Below are positions 23,137-37,000 of a stretch of DNA of 64,000 bases, piece after piece (position 1 is the stretch's first letter; the number at the start of each line of letters is the position of its first letter). The stretch spans positions 14,380,969 through 14,444,968 of the forward strand of contig CM077823.1 of assembly GCA_039720395.1 (NCBI GenBank), in the 5' to 3' direction. The translations under genes were made by a program, and so were the position numbers. The notes under the pieces were generated by a model. That model did no database searches. It saw only the letters and a program-made list of their open reading frames with translations, and was not told the DNA's origin. Source of the stretch: Liquidambar formosana (Eukaryota; Streptophyta; Magnoliopsida; Saxifragales; Altingiaceae).

Positions 23137-24429
23137 AGCATTGGACATTCTAGTTTTTAATCTACACAGTACAAGTTTCAAGCCAGCCGGCTTCCATGAC
23201 TCAAGCACCGACAATCCATTAATCCAACTTCTGGATTCCATTTTCCATTTTCCGATAGCATCTTTTGTACAAGGACAGCTTCCTGCACTATCAAACAATT
23301 TTAGTACATATTCTTGTAAAAAAAAAAAAAAAAAAACATGTGCCTAAATTACCATAAAATGTAGTAAATCCCACTAGCTTGTGAGTACGGTACTCTGAGA
23401 GTGCCATAGAAAAGTATTAAACAAAGCCTTTTTCTCAGTACTCCATAGACAACCATTTGCAACCATTTGCTGGACTACATTCGGATATCTATCAAATTCT
23501 CTATTATGTAATAGCTATAATTAACTTCTTGTCAATTAGAAGCTCAAAGAGTACTGGCCGGAGGCTGAGAAATGCAGATATAGACTTGAATGTTTGTGCA
23601 TGTGTGAGTAGCTTGGTCGGCTGTGGGTGGGTTAAGGTTTTTCTTTTCTTTTCCTTTGTTTTTTTTCTTTTTTTTTCCTTTTTGGGCGAAGTGTTGTGGG
23701 TGGGTTAAGTAATACACGATGCTTCATGTAGGTTTTTGCCTTCACTACAAATTCAATGAATTGTTGCAGTCTAATGGCAAATTCGATAGGCTGCTAGGGG
23801 CATGTTTGTTGTTTTAGTGTTTGGGCATTTTGGCGAAATGACAAAATCGTCCCTATGGAATTGTGATATGGCCTGCAATCACTATCCAACACGTGGTCAT
23901 GGCGGTAGAACTATTATATTCATGACAAGTAAGTCTAATTACACGGTCATTTGATGTCACGCATGAGTCAATGAGAATGATGAAAAGTGAGATTGTATGG
24001 TTAAAAAGGACTCTCATAATCTCTTTTTGCTCCACTCTCAGGAAAACATAGGGGTTATGGAATAGGATTGTAGAACTCTAATTAAAGTAAGTTTATCCAT
24101 AATTTAATTAATTATGTATCTTTTTTCTTTTTATCTTTTGGATTACTTAATGGTATTGATGTCATTATATTTTAAAATAAGGATAGTTTAGAGGATCAAA
24201 AGTTTTTCTAGGATTTACCATTTTATAGGTAGTATAAGCATATATATATATATATCTATATATATATATAGGTAGTATAGATATAGATAGATATAGATAT
24301 ATTGAGGCAACTAAACATCCCAAAATATTTTGGGAATGAAATAGCCATTCCATTCTCACCACGATTTCAACCTGCCAAACGCAGCCTAAGGGAGAATCTC
24401 ATGGAGCCGCTTTTAAGTAACAATAACGA
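23137..24429. other. Spacer between the pararetrovirus and the Alba gene
   Basis: No gene. It contains an A18 run (about 23318-23336), a short caaccatttg duplication (23451-23470), a T-rich stretch (23650-23680), (TA/TAGA)n sequence (24240-24300) and a Tourist-like right end (cctgccaaacgcagcc, 24371-24386, followed by taa). The Alba promoter must lie in this stretch; no certain TATA box is seen. Confidence 0.45.
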
Positions 24430-24606
24430 GTTCCAAAAAGCTGCTAACCATAGCGCGCCAAATCGCAAGCCCTAACCCCGTTGCTCACTTTACCCGAGGT
24501 AAATACGTAGGAAAGGCGCCAGTTGTGCCTTCGAGAGCGGAACTCAGTAGAACAAGCCAGAGAAGGAAGAATCACGAGCAGCATCCTACCTCGCCGAGGA
24601 TCAACG
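24430..24606 (+). other. Putative 5' UTR exon of the Alba gene
   Basis: A GC-richer block (gcaagccctaaccccgttgc... through the gag-rich text near 24560) contrasts with the AT-rich surroundings. It ends at a possible donor (caacg|gtattg, 24606/24607). The coding ATG at 24929 is preceded directly by an acceptor (ttcgcag, ending 24928), so an upstream non-coding exon must exist. The exact ends are a guess. Confidence 0.45.
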
Positions 24607-24928
24607 GTATTGCCGACTCTTTAACCCTAGCTCGATTCGTGGTTTTCATTTTATTTTATTTCTTATTATTATTCAGTTGTGTGAATTTGATCTTGAACTT
24701 TGATTCTGTGAAATTTTCATGGCTTTTTGGTTAGATATAGTTTGTTGATTTATATTTTCTTCCATTTTTTTGTCCTATGGTTGATGAGAAAGATGGGGAA
24801 CATTATAATTCAACCCTTGTTTCCTAGTTTCTCTCAGTAACCAAACGCAGTATTAATGTGTTTAATTTGATTTGGTTTTTTATTTTTTATTTTTTATTTT
24901 TATTTATAAACAAAATCCGTTTTCGCAG

Positions 24929-25051
24929 ATGGATCGGTATCAGAGGGTGGAGAAGCCAAAGACACAGACACCAATTAATGAGAACGAAATAAGGATAACT
25001 GCTCAAGGGAGGATGAGGAACTACATTGCCTATGCTACCACTCTCTTACAG
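24929..25051 (+). CDS. ALBA: Alba coding exon 1 (residues 1-41)
   Basis: The ATG follows an acceptor (ttcgcag|ATG) and starts [11 protein letters not shown], the conserved plant Alba start. It ends after TTACAG|gtcttc in phase 0. The Alba domain begins at [18 protein letters not shown]. Confidence 0.96.
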
Positions 25052-28000
25052 GTCTTCTTCTTATTATGGTTCCCATGTCCCTGTTTGGTTTTGGTTTTGA
25101 TTTCAGGCTAAGAAGCACGGACAATTTCCCTAGAGTTATCAGAGATGACACTCCTCCGACACTTCTTCTACACGACACTTATTTTTTCCAATCCTTCTTC
25201 TTCATTTTCTTATTCTCCCTTTTGCTTTTGTCGAATCTTATCAATGAATTACTCCATTAGGGTCTCTAAAAACGATACAAATGATGCATTTTTAATGATG
25301 GACGTAATACTACGATACTATCTAAATATAGGAGTGAGTCTTCCATGTAACTGTGACACGGCTATCTGGTGTCACGGGCAGTGAGAGTGAAAAAAAAGTG
25401 GGTTTATGGGGTCATAAGGTATTCTGACAATCCTACTTTATTCCACTCCCCTTGGCTATCACAGTTACATATAAGTTTTTTGCCTAACTATTACATTTTA
25501 TTGATATTGCATCCCCACCATGTTTTGTCGTAGATTTTGATGATTTGCTATGTTGGAGTGTTAGTGTCGTGTCATAATCATATCGTGTGTTAGTGTCTGT
25601 GCTTCTTAAATTTCAGGAAAGAGTTCCTAGGAAACGGCAAGAAATTTTGTGAACATGCCATTTTCATTTGTTTTGTTTTTCTTGAATAGAAAGCAGAAGA
25701 AAGAAATCAATCAAGAGTTCCATTGTTCTTGAATATAAAATTATGGATATTAGCAAAACTTTTGATTGACCAAAACATCTTTATTTAAAATCATAATGAC
25801 TTTTCTACTGACAAAAAAAATACTCTTAGGCTCTATTCTAAGAAGCGCAGACCCTTCTTTAGAGGTGTCATGTTTGTGTTGGACACGTATAGACACGACA
25901 CTCCTCTGATGCACTTTTGGTACAACCAAGGACTTAAATATCGATATCGATGGATATATCGAGGGTCTAAAAACACATATCGGAAATATCGATGGATATA
26001 TCGAAAATTTTGATATCGATTTAGAGACATGACGGATATTGTTAGTTAAACATGTATATTTTAATTGAAAATATGGGAAACAATGATTTAGAGTCTAATA
26101 AATAGTTTATAATCAAAATATTGCAATTTAAATGTGTATGAGATTTGTATGTATTGTATAAGATACAAAAAGTATACCATGCTGAGCGCGAAAAAATGAT
26201 TATTTTAAGAAAGTAAATGAAGAATATTACTTCATAACACTAATTTAAGCCATTAGTATAATTGAAATATTTATATAAATCCATACTAAAAGAGTAAAAA
26301 GGTGATAATTTTGACAGCAATATCAAGAAAATGAATATCTCGATATTGTCGATATATCCTCAATATAGTCGACTATCGATGTATCTCAATATATTAGTGA
26401 TACTATGTGAAAAAAAGATGATATTATGGATATATCAAGATATATCGAGATTTTATCAATAATGTTGAAATATCGACAATATTGTAGAGATATTTTGCGA
26501 AAAATTTATGTCAATTAGATATCGTATTGAGGGGTCCAGATATACGGATATATCGAAGATATTGTGGATTTTTTTAGTCCATGGGTGCAACACTTCTCTT
26601 TTCCCATCCTTCTTCTTTGTTTTCCTCTTCTCCCTTTTGATTTTTGTCCTATCGTATCAATGAATTACCCCATTAGGGTCTCTCTAAAAAGTACAAACAA
26701 TACTAATGATGCATTTTGAATGAGGGACATGATCATACATGATAAAATCTAGTTATATATATAAAAAATACATGTTATTGATGAGGTGTTGCCGCCATGT
26801 CGGGTCCTAGATTTTGATGATTTGTTGTGTTGTAGTGTTCGTTTCGTGTTGTAACCCTTGTCGCGTGTCGGTGTGATGGAGATCAGTGGCAGCAGCTTGT
26901 AAAAGTGTATAAAAGGCGTGGGAAGGAGGGTTCTAAGGCCCAAGCCTTAATTTGGCACATGTTAGATGATGTGGGCCCCACTTGGAGCCTTGCATAATTG
27001 GGTTTAGTTAAGTTTGGGGCATGTTTGTGCGGTACTTTTTGGGCTTTTTATTTGGTTCAGTTAGTTGGGTCTTTCTTTTTTTGGTCTCCAAGTTGGCTTG
27101 TTTTGGAAGCTAACTTGGCCTCCAAGTTAGCTTGTTTTAGAAGTTTCTTTTGCTTTTAGCCCTTTATAAAGGCATGTAATAGCAGATTTTATATCAATGA
27201 ATGATATTTACTACAATTGCTATTGGTTGGGAGTTTTCTCTCAATCCTTAAGGAGGTTTGATGCCTTCTTCTCACTAGGAGTGATTCCTATGACCCAACT
27301 AGTGTGAGGCTAGTAGTTATCTTTCCTTTTCTTCCTTTCTCTATAATTTCCAGCAAGCATTTTAACCCAACACGCCCTTTTCCAACATCCTTCATCCTAA
27401 CACTCCAAGCCTTCAAAGACCACCACAAAGCCTTGAACTCACTGCTGTCCAGAAATTCCAGCAGCTTCTTCCCTGAAATTCCAGCAGCATACAACCTACA
27501 ATCCTAACACAAATCCCACCCCAGGCCATGTACAAAGCCTACAACCCTTCAACCTTTGATTTCTCCCCTATTTGTCCTACATCACGGTGTCTATGCTTCT
27601 TAGGCTCTATTTGGTTCCTAGATTTTATCAAGGAAAAGAAAAGAAATATAAGAAATTGTACTTTTTCTTTTTTGGTTGCCATGGAAAATTGGAAGAAGAA
27701 GAAGAAGAACCTTGAATAATTTTCACCTGATATATTTTTATGTCCATGTCTTCCTTTTATTTTCTTTCCTTCTCATTGTTTCACTTCCCTTCCTAATGGC
27801 TAGTGGAATCCTGGAACCAAACAGAGGGTTAAGGAGCTTAACAATTACAATCAACTTACAATCTATGAAGACCCTACAGATGTTTTCTTTATGCCTTCCA
27901 GAATTCTCTCTCGTTCTATTCCTCAAACTTAATATAATTTTACTTATCATAAATATTCATTTTTGAACATACTTTCTAGTACTAATTCTTCAATTATTGT

Positions 28001-29681
28001 GGTTAAGCTTTTTAAATTGTATTTTAATCTTCTTTCTTCATAGTCTCTCCCTTTAAAAACTGCCCACACAGTGTCTCTCTTGTTCTTTTTTAGCGATTCT
28101 ACATCCTTCCCTAAAAGATATCAATATTTTATTTATACCCACATTCCCAAAAAATTATTAATACATGTAAACAAATCTATATTCCCTATTCTTTTTTTTA
28201 TTCTTAGTAATACCTAGGCAATTATATGGATTCGTTGTAGCCTCACACGGCTTTCTGTACTCCATTACGATCTAATTACGCTTCTAAACGCCGCATGACA
28301 CTTTTTGGACTCAATTCAAGTTTTGGAATCAATGAATTTTTTTTTTCTTCATTATACAAAGGCAAATAATTTTTTATTTTTTATTTTAGAAACAATGTGA
28401 AAGAACCTCAAAGTCAAATAAATTACAAATAAAAATTTCCTCTCAATTTTTACTTTTAAGTATAGGACAAACATCTACACATTTTGAATGCATATATATT
28501 AACAACTGGAAAAAAATAATTCTGCCAGTAAAAAATTATTCTTTTTTTTTTTTTTTGGGGACAAGGGTAGATAAGAGTTGAGGCTCATGTAAGTTGGTAA
28601 TTACAAACTCAACAAAATTATCATATTAAAAAAATTAACACGTTCATATTTTTTTAGACAATGAAATTTTATTGTTAGATAAAAAATCTCATGCAATGCA
28701 CAGGTGCAATATCTAGAATATATATATATATATATATATATATATCTTAAATAAAGTCCTTTTTGGTGAGTTCTTTTATTGTAGGACAGAATATTAGATT
28801 CAAATTGTTAGTTTTGCTTCTATATAAAAGAAATCCTTATTAACTTAAATTATGCATTCTTGTGGAAAGTATGTTGCCACTTATCTGCCTGGTAGTGTGG
28901 TAGAATTCCTAACCCATATTGCTTTCAAATTAATCTAGTGTTATTTTTCTCACAGTTATAGTTTGTTCCTTGGCTTCCATTCAAGGCATGGGATACTTTA
29001 GATCTTAATTTTCTATTGTTATTCTATTTTATTGGTTTTATGGCATTATGGAGTGTTTGATATGATTTTGATAAAAAATAGTGAAAATTTAAGAATTTTA
29101 TAGGAGCTTATTAGTTGATTGATGAAGTTGTTTTAGGTATATTTGCTATTATCCCCTATTTAAAGCTCATTAGAAAGTTTCTCATTTTCATGAATAGTTA
29201 AGGACATATTGACAGTAGTACATGTTTGCATTCTTAAACTACTTTTTTCATCAACTTCGCTAATTCGATTGGTGAACCTTACTAATCATCATCAAATTGT
29301 TTTAGGTGATGATTAGTGGGAAAATGGCTCACAGATTTACCCGTTTTAATCTTTTTCCCCCTTGTGTGGAACTGAAAATTTTTGTTTCATATATTACCGT
29401 GATGGTCATGCAAGATGGCAGAATGTTTGTAGGCATAATCTTACAATCTTTTAATTTTCTGCAGGAGAAAGGCTCTAATGAGATTGTCCTCAAAGCCATG
29501 GGTAGAGCTATCAACAAGACTGTGGCGATTGTTGAACTAATTAAGGTGGTTATATGATTGCTGTTACATTTTTATTCATATGTTCTTCCATTACTGCGTG
29601 ATTTCACAATTTGTTACAAATTGATTTTCATCGATGTCATGAACGTATAATCTTTTACCAATTTTTTTTTTTTTTTTTTTT

Positions 29682-29712
<31 letters not shown>

Positions 29713-30604
29713 TAATTGCATTTCTTATTCCAGAGAAGGATTGTTGGTCTTCATCAAAAGACATCAATTGGATCTATTGATATAACTGACATGTGGGAGC
29801 CACTTGAAGAAGGACTTCTTCCGTATGTACCATAATTTACTTGTGTATATTAGATTTTACGTACTCATAATGTCATTGTAATAGTTTGCCTGATATGTCT
29901 TTTACTCGTGCAGCCTAGAAACCACCCGCCATGTTTCGATGATCACAATTACTTTGTCTAAGGAGGAGTTGGATGTGTCGTCCATTGGGTAAGTGGAAAT
30001 TATAATCTATATTAGGAGTTCATGGTGTTGCTTTCCTCTTTTCTTGGTTATAAATATATAGTGATTGTTTGGTGGTGCAAATTGTTTTCATAGCACATAT
30101 TTTTAGAGTAATTAAATTGTGGTTAGTTCCAACGAACTTCAGGATAAAAAATTGGGGGGGATTGATAGAATGTAAAGAAGTAAAGAGTTTTACAATTTAA
30201 GTCAAAAAATAATTTGAAAACATGAAGTTTAATCGAGCATGGCTCTGTTAAGAAAAAGGAAAATGCTGTTAGAAAAAGGATCTCCATGTTGCACCTGAAA
30301 TTAATCACCATCACTTATGTTTTTAGAGTGTCGACCATATGGGGTTGTAAAAGCTTCTTATTGAGTTTTATAAAATGGGCCTACATTTGTTAGATAGCCG
30401 TACGTCTATTTTTATATTTGGGACTTTAGGCACTAAGTCCATATTACAGCACTTGTGCAGCCCCAAGTCTGTGAAAAACCTTATGCGGCCTCAAGTCCAC
30501 GGTTACATTTGCCAGACTAAAATACCCCCAATGGAGAAAAGAATCCCGCCCCATTCTCATATCTATTCTCTCTCTCTCTTTGATTGAGCATAATATTGAA
30601 GTCC

Positions 30605-30636
<32 letters not shown>

Positions 30637-31003
30637 CGATATGCTTAAGGGTCCAATGGAAGAATGAAGGGATGACATCGCAGAAGGGAGAATGGGGGAA
30701 CAACCATACCTGCCGTTTGTGATTCGCCATCGACACAATCTGTGAGCTTGAGATGGGTTTGGATTTGAAGCATTTGGCAACAGATTGTCTTCCCCAAAGT
30801 GCTTTGTTACATGTCCATTCATCCCACATTCAAGAGTCCGTTTAGGGTACCCCTTCTGTCTTCTCCTTGGCTTCTTCTTCCTTTCATAAAACACGTGTAA
30901 ATGTACATATGGCTGTGATCGTTTCCACCTGCTTAAAAAATCCATTTTGTCCTCATCTTTTCTTAAAACCCGTGTACATGAGCTGTGATGATTTTTACTC
31001 ACC

Positions 31004-31035
<32 letters not shown>

Positions 31036-34000
31036 TTCCACAATTGTTGAACTGTGACTTTTGTTAAGGGTAAAGACCACTTGTTAAGGGTAATGCAAAT
31101 CAATTTTAAATTTTTAGCTTTAATTTAAATTTTTTTCTAAAAAAGTTACATGTATCAATTTTACCTAAACATTTTAATTTAACTATTTTTAGTTTTAAAT
31201 ATATAGATTTCTTTTGCAAATTATATTTAATAAATTTAACTATTTTATGTGGGCAATTGAACTCATACAAAATAGTTACATGTAACTGTTTTGAAATAGT
31301 TACGTGTGATCAATTTAACTTTTTATTTTTCAAATACTTAATTTCATATTCACCATGGATCTTGCTTCAAAGGTCTTGATGAATGAATTTCAAAAATATA
31401 AATTTTATTAAAAACCGATATGTAAATTAAAAGTTATGCTATTTTAAAGTTTGAAAACAAAAAATAACAACTTAAGGGTATAACTGACTTTATGCACTTA
31501 AGGCTCTCACAGGACACAACTATTTCACTTAAAAGTAGATTTATGGCTACATAAGTTTTTACCATGGACTTATGCCTCCATAAGTCCTATATAGTGGACT
31601 TCTCGCTAATTTTCCCTTTTATACTCTCATAACATTAAAAGAAACTACTTAGAATCCTGATTTTTTGAATAGCAAGGGTTGATTCTCAATTAAAAATGAT
31701 TCAACACAAGGTTAAAATTTAAACTAGTTTACAAGAAAGGCCAAGGAAAAGGTCTTTTTAAAGGTTTCAGACTTTGAGGTGTTGTAAAATATAATTTTGA
31801 ATAGTGTTTGTGAACAACAATTTTAGAAATAAGAGAAAAATAGAAAACCCAAAACCACTTGGGTTTGTTACACTCAACCTAAAATAATTATTTTATTCCA
31901 TAATACTCCACTCCTATTAGGTTATTAAAAACCTATTCATAGAGTTCTAATAAATTTACTCAAGTTAACTAAGTTTCTGAAACATCAAGTTTCTAATTTT
32001 ACTTGGTTTCTAATTTAATTAGGCTTCTAATTATTAGTTCCATAAGTAAACTTAAGCCCAACCCATCACAAAAAAACCTAAAGCCTATAAGGCTGACCCA
32101 TTCCCTAATTATAACAAATTTACTAAAATATCCCTATATAAATATAATTATTCCCGTACAAAGAATACTCCAAATAAATTGAATTTTCCTTTTTCTTGTT
32201 AATATATTCCACATCACTCTCCACTTTGGAAAAAAATCGACTTCGAGTCTTTTTTGTTGTTGTTGTTGTTGTTGTTGTTGTTGAGATATGAATATCCTCG
32301 AACTTCAAACTTGTACCTATGGAATAAGTGTTGAAACTTGGTGTTGAAGCGATTTCATCTTCTTGGTTGGAAGTAACAAGTATGACAATTACAAATCTAT
32401 CCTTTCCGCCGTGACTAAATTTGTTTGGAACGATCCTTGTTTTCCTATCTTCTCCCCTTTGTCATGATTTGGAGATTTAGAGTTCCTTTGAAAATTCGGG
32501 TTTTTGCTTGGATTATGGTTCACAAGAGAATTAATACTAATGATATGATTCTTAGGAGGAAGCCTTTTCTTTATGGGCGTCTGTTACGTGCAAGAAGGCG
32601 GAAGAGAGCATTGATAATCGTTTCTTACATTGTCATGTAGCTACTTGGTTATGGCGTAGACTTTTTAGTCGTGGTGGTGAGTTTTGGGTTTTGCCTAGGT
32701 GTGTTGAGGAGATGTTTGTGATTTGATTTTTGTGGTCTTGGGAAGAGCAAGAAGGCTGCAGTTCTTTGGAGGTGTGCTTTCATGTGGTTTTTTTGGGTCA
32801 TTTGTCTTGAAAGGAATGCGAAGATCTTCGAGGATAGGGAGGTTTTCTTGATTAATTTGCGGGGGAGAGTGCATTTTTTGGGTTCTTTTTGGGCTCATTC
32901 CTCTAAGGAATTTGGTGCCATCCCTTTGTTCTTATTGAAAGCTGATTGGAAGGCTGCTTGTTGTTAGTGTTTTTGTAGTTTTCTTTTCTTATTGGTGTGT
33001 CTTAGGCTGATTGGTGGATTTCTTGCCCTCCTCTTGTACTTTTTCTTTATTTTTTAATAATATTTATTTTGTTGTTGATCCAAAAAAAAAAAAAGAAAAA
33101 AAAGAAAAGGTTGAATAGTTTGCAAGTCTAACACATCCTTGATGTTGTAATCACGGTCTCGCTCTATTACAAGAACCACTTGTGGCGCTACTATTTCAGG
33201 AAAAGGCACCGAAGTTGTTGCAATAGGATTGAGGGTTGGAGTAGTTGAAAAGCTAGGAGTAAATATATTCCTCAATCCTTTTGACTAAATTAAGGGCTTT
33301 AATGGTTCTCTCGCCTCAATTTTGAGAGAATTAAAGTCATCGTTAAAGTATTGATACTTGCCTTAGTCTCTATTTTATCTTTTATTTTTGCATAAATTTG
33401 GGTTAGGAGCATATCAATTGGTATCAAAGTAGTTGTTTTTGGGATGTACACCACTGGAGATTATCAATTTGATGCGTGAAGATTTTAAGATGATTGGATT
33501 ATTGGATAAAGCTATTGAAAGGCAACAACAAATGAGTGAAGGCTACACCAACATTTTGATGAAGCTTGAAGAAATGTATCATCATGACGAGGAGAAATTG
33601 AATGGGGAAAATGTTGATTTTTTGCCAAAAAAAAAATGTTATTGATCATGATGATGAGTTTCATGTTATTGAAGAAGTTCCAAAAATCCATGATGACCCA
33701 AAGCTCTTGAGTACTGAAATGAATTACAACACTTCTTTCCTTCACAATGGAGCAGGACGTCTAGATTTTTAGGATCCCTTCGTGTATTCCGTTGAGTCAA
33801 GGTGCCATGCCGAGAAGATATCTCTGGTTCCGATTGCATTCACAACATTATTTGAAGAAGGAGCTTTCTTCATCACAATTTTCTCATCCATAAAGCAAGG
33901 CAGTGGCATCAAATTTCCAATTATACATTTATTTCATGGTGCTAGATCTGGGTGGAAATTTTGTTTTATTTTAAATGTCAACCTTGAGGACAAGGTCGAT

Positions 34001-37000
34001 TTCAAGGGGAGTGGAATGATATGTACTCAATTACTATGTTACACGAGTACGGGTGCAGGTGCGTATCTAGGAGTCAGACTCGTCAAATTTTTAAATTTAG
34101 GATACGGGGACTCGGCCAAAAAGGATCCAAAAAAGGGGTATGGGTGCAAAAATATGTGTGTGTGTGTGTATATCTATATATATAGCATTTTTTAATATTT
34201 TAAATAAGGTAAATATGATGAGGGGAATTTTTGTAAAGATTTTGATATGTGGCAGCATTTCCATAATAATTAGATTTGGTGGGGTTCGAACAAGGACTTA
34301 AATATCGCGATATATCGTCATATCGAAGGGCAGCGAAACGATATTGTATTGCGATATTGAAAGATTTTGAAAAAAAACACAATTTCGAGAGATATCGTCG
34401 ATATATCGCGATATATCGGCGATATATTGTTTACTTTAAATTTCGTCAATTTTCTGTCATTTATCGAGGATATTTCATAGATATATCGTCAATATATCGA
34501 CGATATCGACACATGAGAAAATATCGTTTTGTCCAGATGCTTCTTTTGCTCTTTGCTGGTGCTGTTCCTCCATTTTTCAGTAGCAGAAGAAGAATAAGAA
34601 GAGGAGGAGGAGGAGGAGGAGGAGGAGATGGCGGTTTGTGCCCTCACCGTTACCCTTGTCGCTGTCGAAGAAGAAATCTTCGCTGCTGCTGCTGCTGCTG
34701 CTGTTGTTGTTGTCGTCGTCATGGGGCTCCTAGCCACGGCCATCGTCTTAGCCCTTTAGCTTCACCGTCAAACCCCCCTCCCCCATGGAAGCCTCTTGAC
34801 GCCTCTATGTTTGGACTTTGGAGCCCTTATTTCTCTTTCTTTTTTTTTTTTCCTTTTGTTTGCTGAGCCCAAATCGTGATTGGTAAGGATTCCTTATCAG
34901 ATTACATTGTTTTGCTTTATAACCCTTTTAAAAGGGAAAACAAACCTTTTTATTACTTTAAAAACCCATTTTTACATATTTTTATAAATGTAACGCATAA
35001 TTCTTTTTAACTTGACCGTCTTACCCCTTTCCCCCTTTTTTTTTTCTAACAACTTTAACTTCTAACCTTTAGATTTATAACCTTTTTAAAAGAGTTCTAC
35101 TCTATCTTGTTGTATTAATTTTTTTAAAAAAATTAAAAAACAGCTCCACTCATTTTTTATATTTATTATGTAATTATACACACGCACCCTGATACACATA
35201 TATATATGTACATTTTACTATGCTTGGTATTTCACATAATTTAAAATATTATTTCAAACCAATGGCCTTTGGTCTAATAGCACTCTATATTTAAATGTTA
35301 CAAAAATCTATTTAATGTTATATAACATTTAAATGTTGAATTTGCAAAATTTTCTATTATTTATTTACTTAGTGCGGTATTTTTTTTATACCCTACACAA
35401 CACATACTCGTATTATACATATTTAAATTGCAATATTTTGATGCTAGATTGTGTATTAGAGTTTAAATCATTATTTCCCAGAGTTTCAATAAAAATATCC
35501 ATGTTTAACTCATAATATCCACCATATCTTTAAAACGATATCGATATTGTCGATATATCCAGCGATATATTCGATATATCCACATTTTTGGACCCTCGAT
35601 ATATCAATCGATATCGATATTAAAGTCCTTGGGGTCAAATAATAAATTCAAATTTTGGTTTTTTAATAATAAATGAAAGATAAGAATTAAATTGAAAAAG
35701 TGAAAACTATAAAAAGGTTAGTAGGTGGGGGGAATGGGTTTCATTCGACAGAACCAAAACCATCGCCCTCCAACATCACTTTCAGCGGCAGCACCCACGA
35801 TAGCCTCCTCTGGCGAGACTTCCGACACACCTCTGGCAAAAGTTCCGGCCAGCACAGGGTACACACACTCTCTCTCTTTTCTTTCCTTCTTCAGCCTTTG
35901 ATGACGCCGTTGCTGCTGGTGGTGGTGCTTCTTCTTCTTCTTCTTCTTCTTCTCCCTCTCCTCCTAGTAGCCATGTCCAATTTGTAGATGAGGTGTCAGG
36001 CATGGATCCCATACTTGTACCTGTGTCGTGTTGTGTCGACACGGGTACCTTGGGGTTAAGTGCCATATCCATGTAACATAGCCTAATTACATATTGGGAA
36101 CATAGTAATATGATGGATTGCGCTCATAATAATAAGTTACTATTATCTATTTTAGGTATTTATATAAATAAAGAATTATCTATATTAGGTATTTAAATAA
36201 ATAATTATTATTAGATTTATGTGGATATTTGAATTAGGTAAGTCATTAGTTTGGTTTGACTTGATTTGTTTTAGGATTTGAATTTGAATTTGAATTTGAA
36301 TTTGAATTTGAATTTATGAGCTTTTATGTTATAAAACGTAGATGTTGAATGGGCAAAAAATATGGAAGAATGAATTTTGATTGTGCGTTAGCTCGTTAAA
36401 GGTTCCACCCCCCTCAAAGTGGGTTCTTCTCTCCTCGATTCTTTATTTTATTTTATTTTATTTTGCATAAATTTGGGTTAGGAATGTATCAAGCATAATA
36501 GTTGTCTACCTTGTGAGATAGAGCTTAAAATTCCTCGTTCTTCACCATGGTAACAAAAAACTTGTAGGAGCAAAGAATAAATTTAGGCTCTGATATCAAA
36601 ATTGCTACAATACATGGTTAAAAATTTAACCTAGACCACAAGAAAGGCCCATGAAAGTGTATTTTTAAAAGTTTGAAGGGTTGTGAATAGTACCTGTGAA
36701 TAGAGTTTGTGAACAACAATTTTAGAAAAAGAGAAAAAGAGAAGAAAGAGAAAACCTTAAACTGCTGTTTGAGATCCACACTTAACTTAAAATAACTATT
36801 TTCTTTCATAGTACTCTACCCTTGTTAGGCTAATACAAAGCTATCTATATATTCCTAATAAACTTGTTCTCCAAATTAACTAAATTTCTAATTATACTAG
36901 GTTTCTAATTTCACTAGGCTTCTAATTATTAGTTCCATAAGGCTCCATTTGGTTGACAAATGTATGCAGGAAAGTGAAATGTGTGAAAGTAAAGGAAAAG

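Larger units (their letters stand above)
25838..27602. mobile_element. Mutator-type MITE, copy 2, with nested insertions
   Basis: It has the same termini as the 25108-25608 copy (ctaagaagcgcagac and gtgtctatgcttctta) and a perfect 9-bp TSD (ggctctatt, 25829-25837 and 27603-27611). Internal blocks match copy 1 (for example attagggtctct with flanks, 25258 versus 26671). Two later insertions interrupt it: a hAT-like MITE (25927-26583) and a solo LTR (26874-27584). Confidence 0.87.
25829..27828. mobile_element. Tourist-like MITE split by later insertions
   Basis: It starts ggctctattt(ggttcc) and ends ggaaccaaacagaggg as inverted repeats, flanked by tta (25826-25828 and 27829-27831), the 3-bp PIF/Harbinger target. 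Its first 9 bases (ggctctatt) were duplicated when a Mutator MITE inserted. Only about 235 bp of the span is Tourist sequence (25829-25837 and 27603-27828). Confidence 0.8.
29989..31696. other. Left part of the 12.4-kb Alba intron 4
   Basis: No gene. It contains a (TC)n run (30570-30580), C30 (30606-30635), an A30-type tract (31003-31033) and, at 31530-31620, a piece of a dispersed repeat also present inverted at 63681-64000. Confidence 0.45.
34034..36081. mobile_element. TIR element with CTATGTTACA ends (2,048 bp)
   Basis: It starts ctatgttacacgagtacggg and ends ccatgtaacatag. The flanks ctcaatta (34026-34033) and cctaatta (36082-36089) agree at 6 of 8 bases, suggesting an 8-bp TSD. The left arm (ggtgcgtatctaggagtc, aggatacggggactcg, ggatcc) is matched inverted at 58130-58391. 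It holds a nested CGATATAT MITE and low-complexity GC-rich text. No transposase is recognised. Confidence 0.7.
33290..36491 (+). mobile_element. Plus-strand LTR element with a deleted interior
   Basis: A primer-like tggtatcaaag (33419-33429) directly follows an LTR end (gcataaatttgggttagga...atatca, 33391-33416). The same LTR end recurs at 36464-36491. Between them is a short gag-like start ([20 protein letters not shown]) and a pol end ([10 protein letters not shown]) leading to a purine tract (ttcaaggggagtgg) and the 3' LTR start near 34017. The 3' LTR is split by a 2-kb TIR element. The 5' LTR is recognisable only at its end. Probably a shrunken Ty3/gypsy element. Confidence 0.6.

Noticed and set aside
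13321..28720. Helitron ends suggested by related motifs at 13321-13352 and 28683-28715 (gcacatgtgcgttgcgcg-like)
   Set aside because: No TC...CTRR ends, hairpin or A/T insertion context could be shown.
34276..34866. 196-codon frame with Arg/Tyr and poly-Gly/poly-Cys stretches
   Set aside because: It is produced by the CGATATAT MITE and the (GGA)n/(CTG)n repeats; it crosses element borders.
35700..36072. Leu-rich plus frame and Glu-rich minus frame
   Set aside because: Low-complexity (CTT)n text in a TIR element; no homology recognised.
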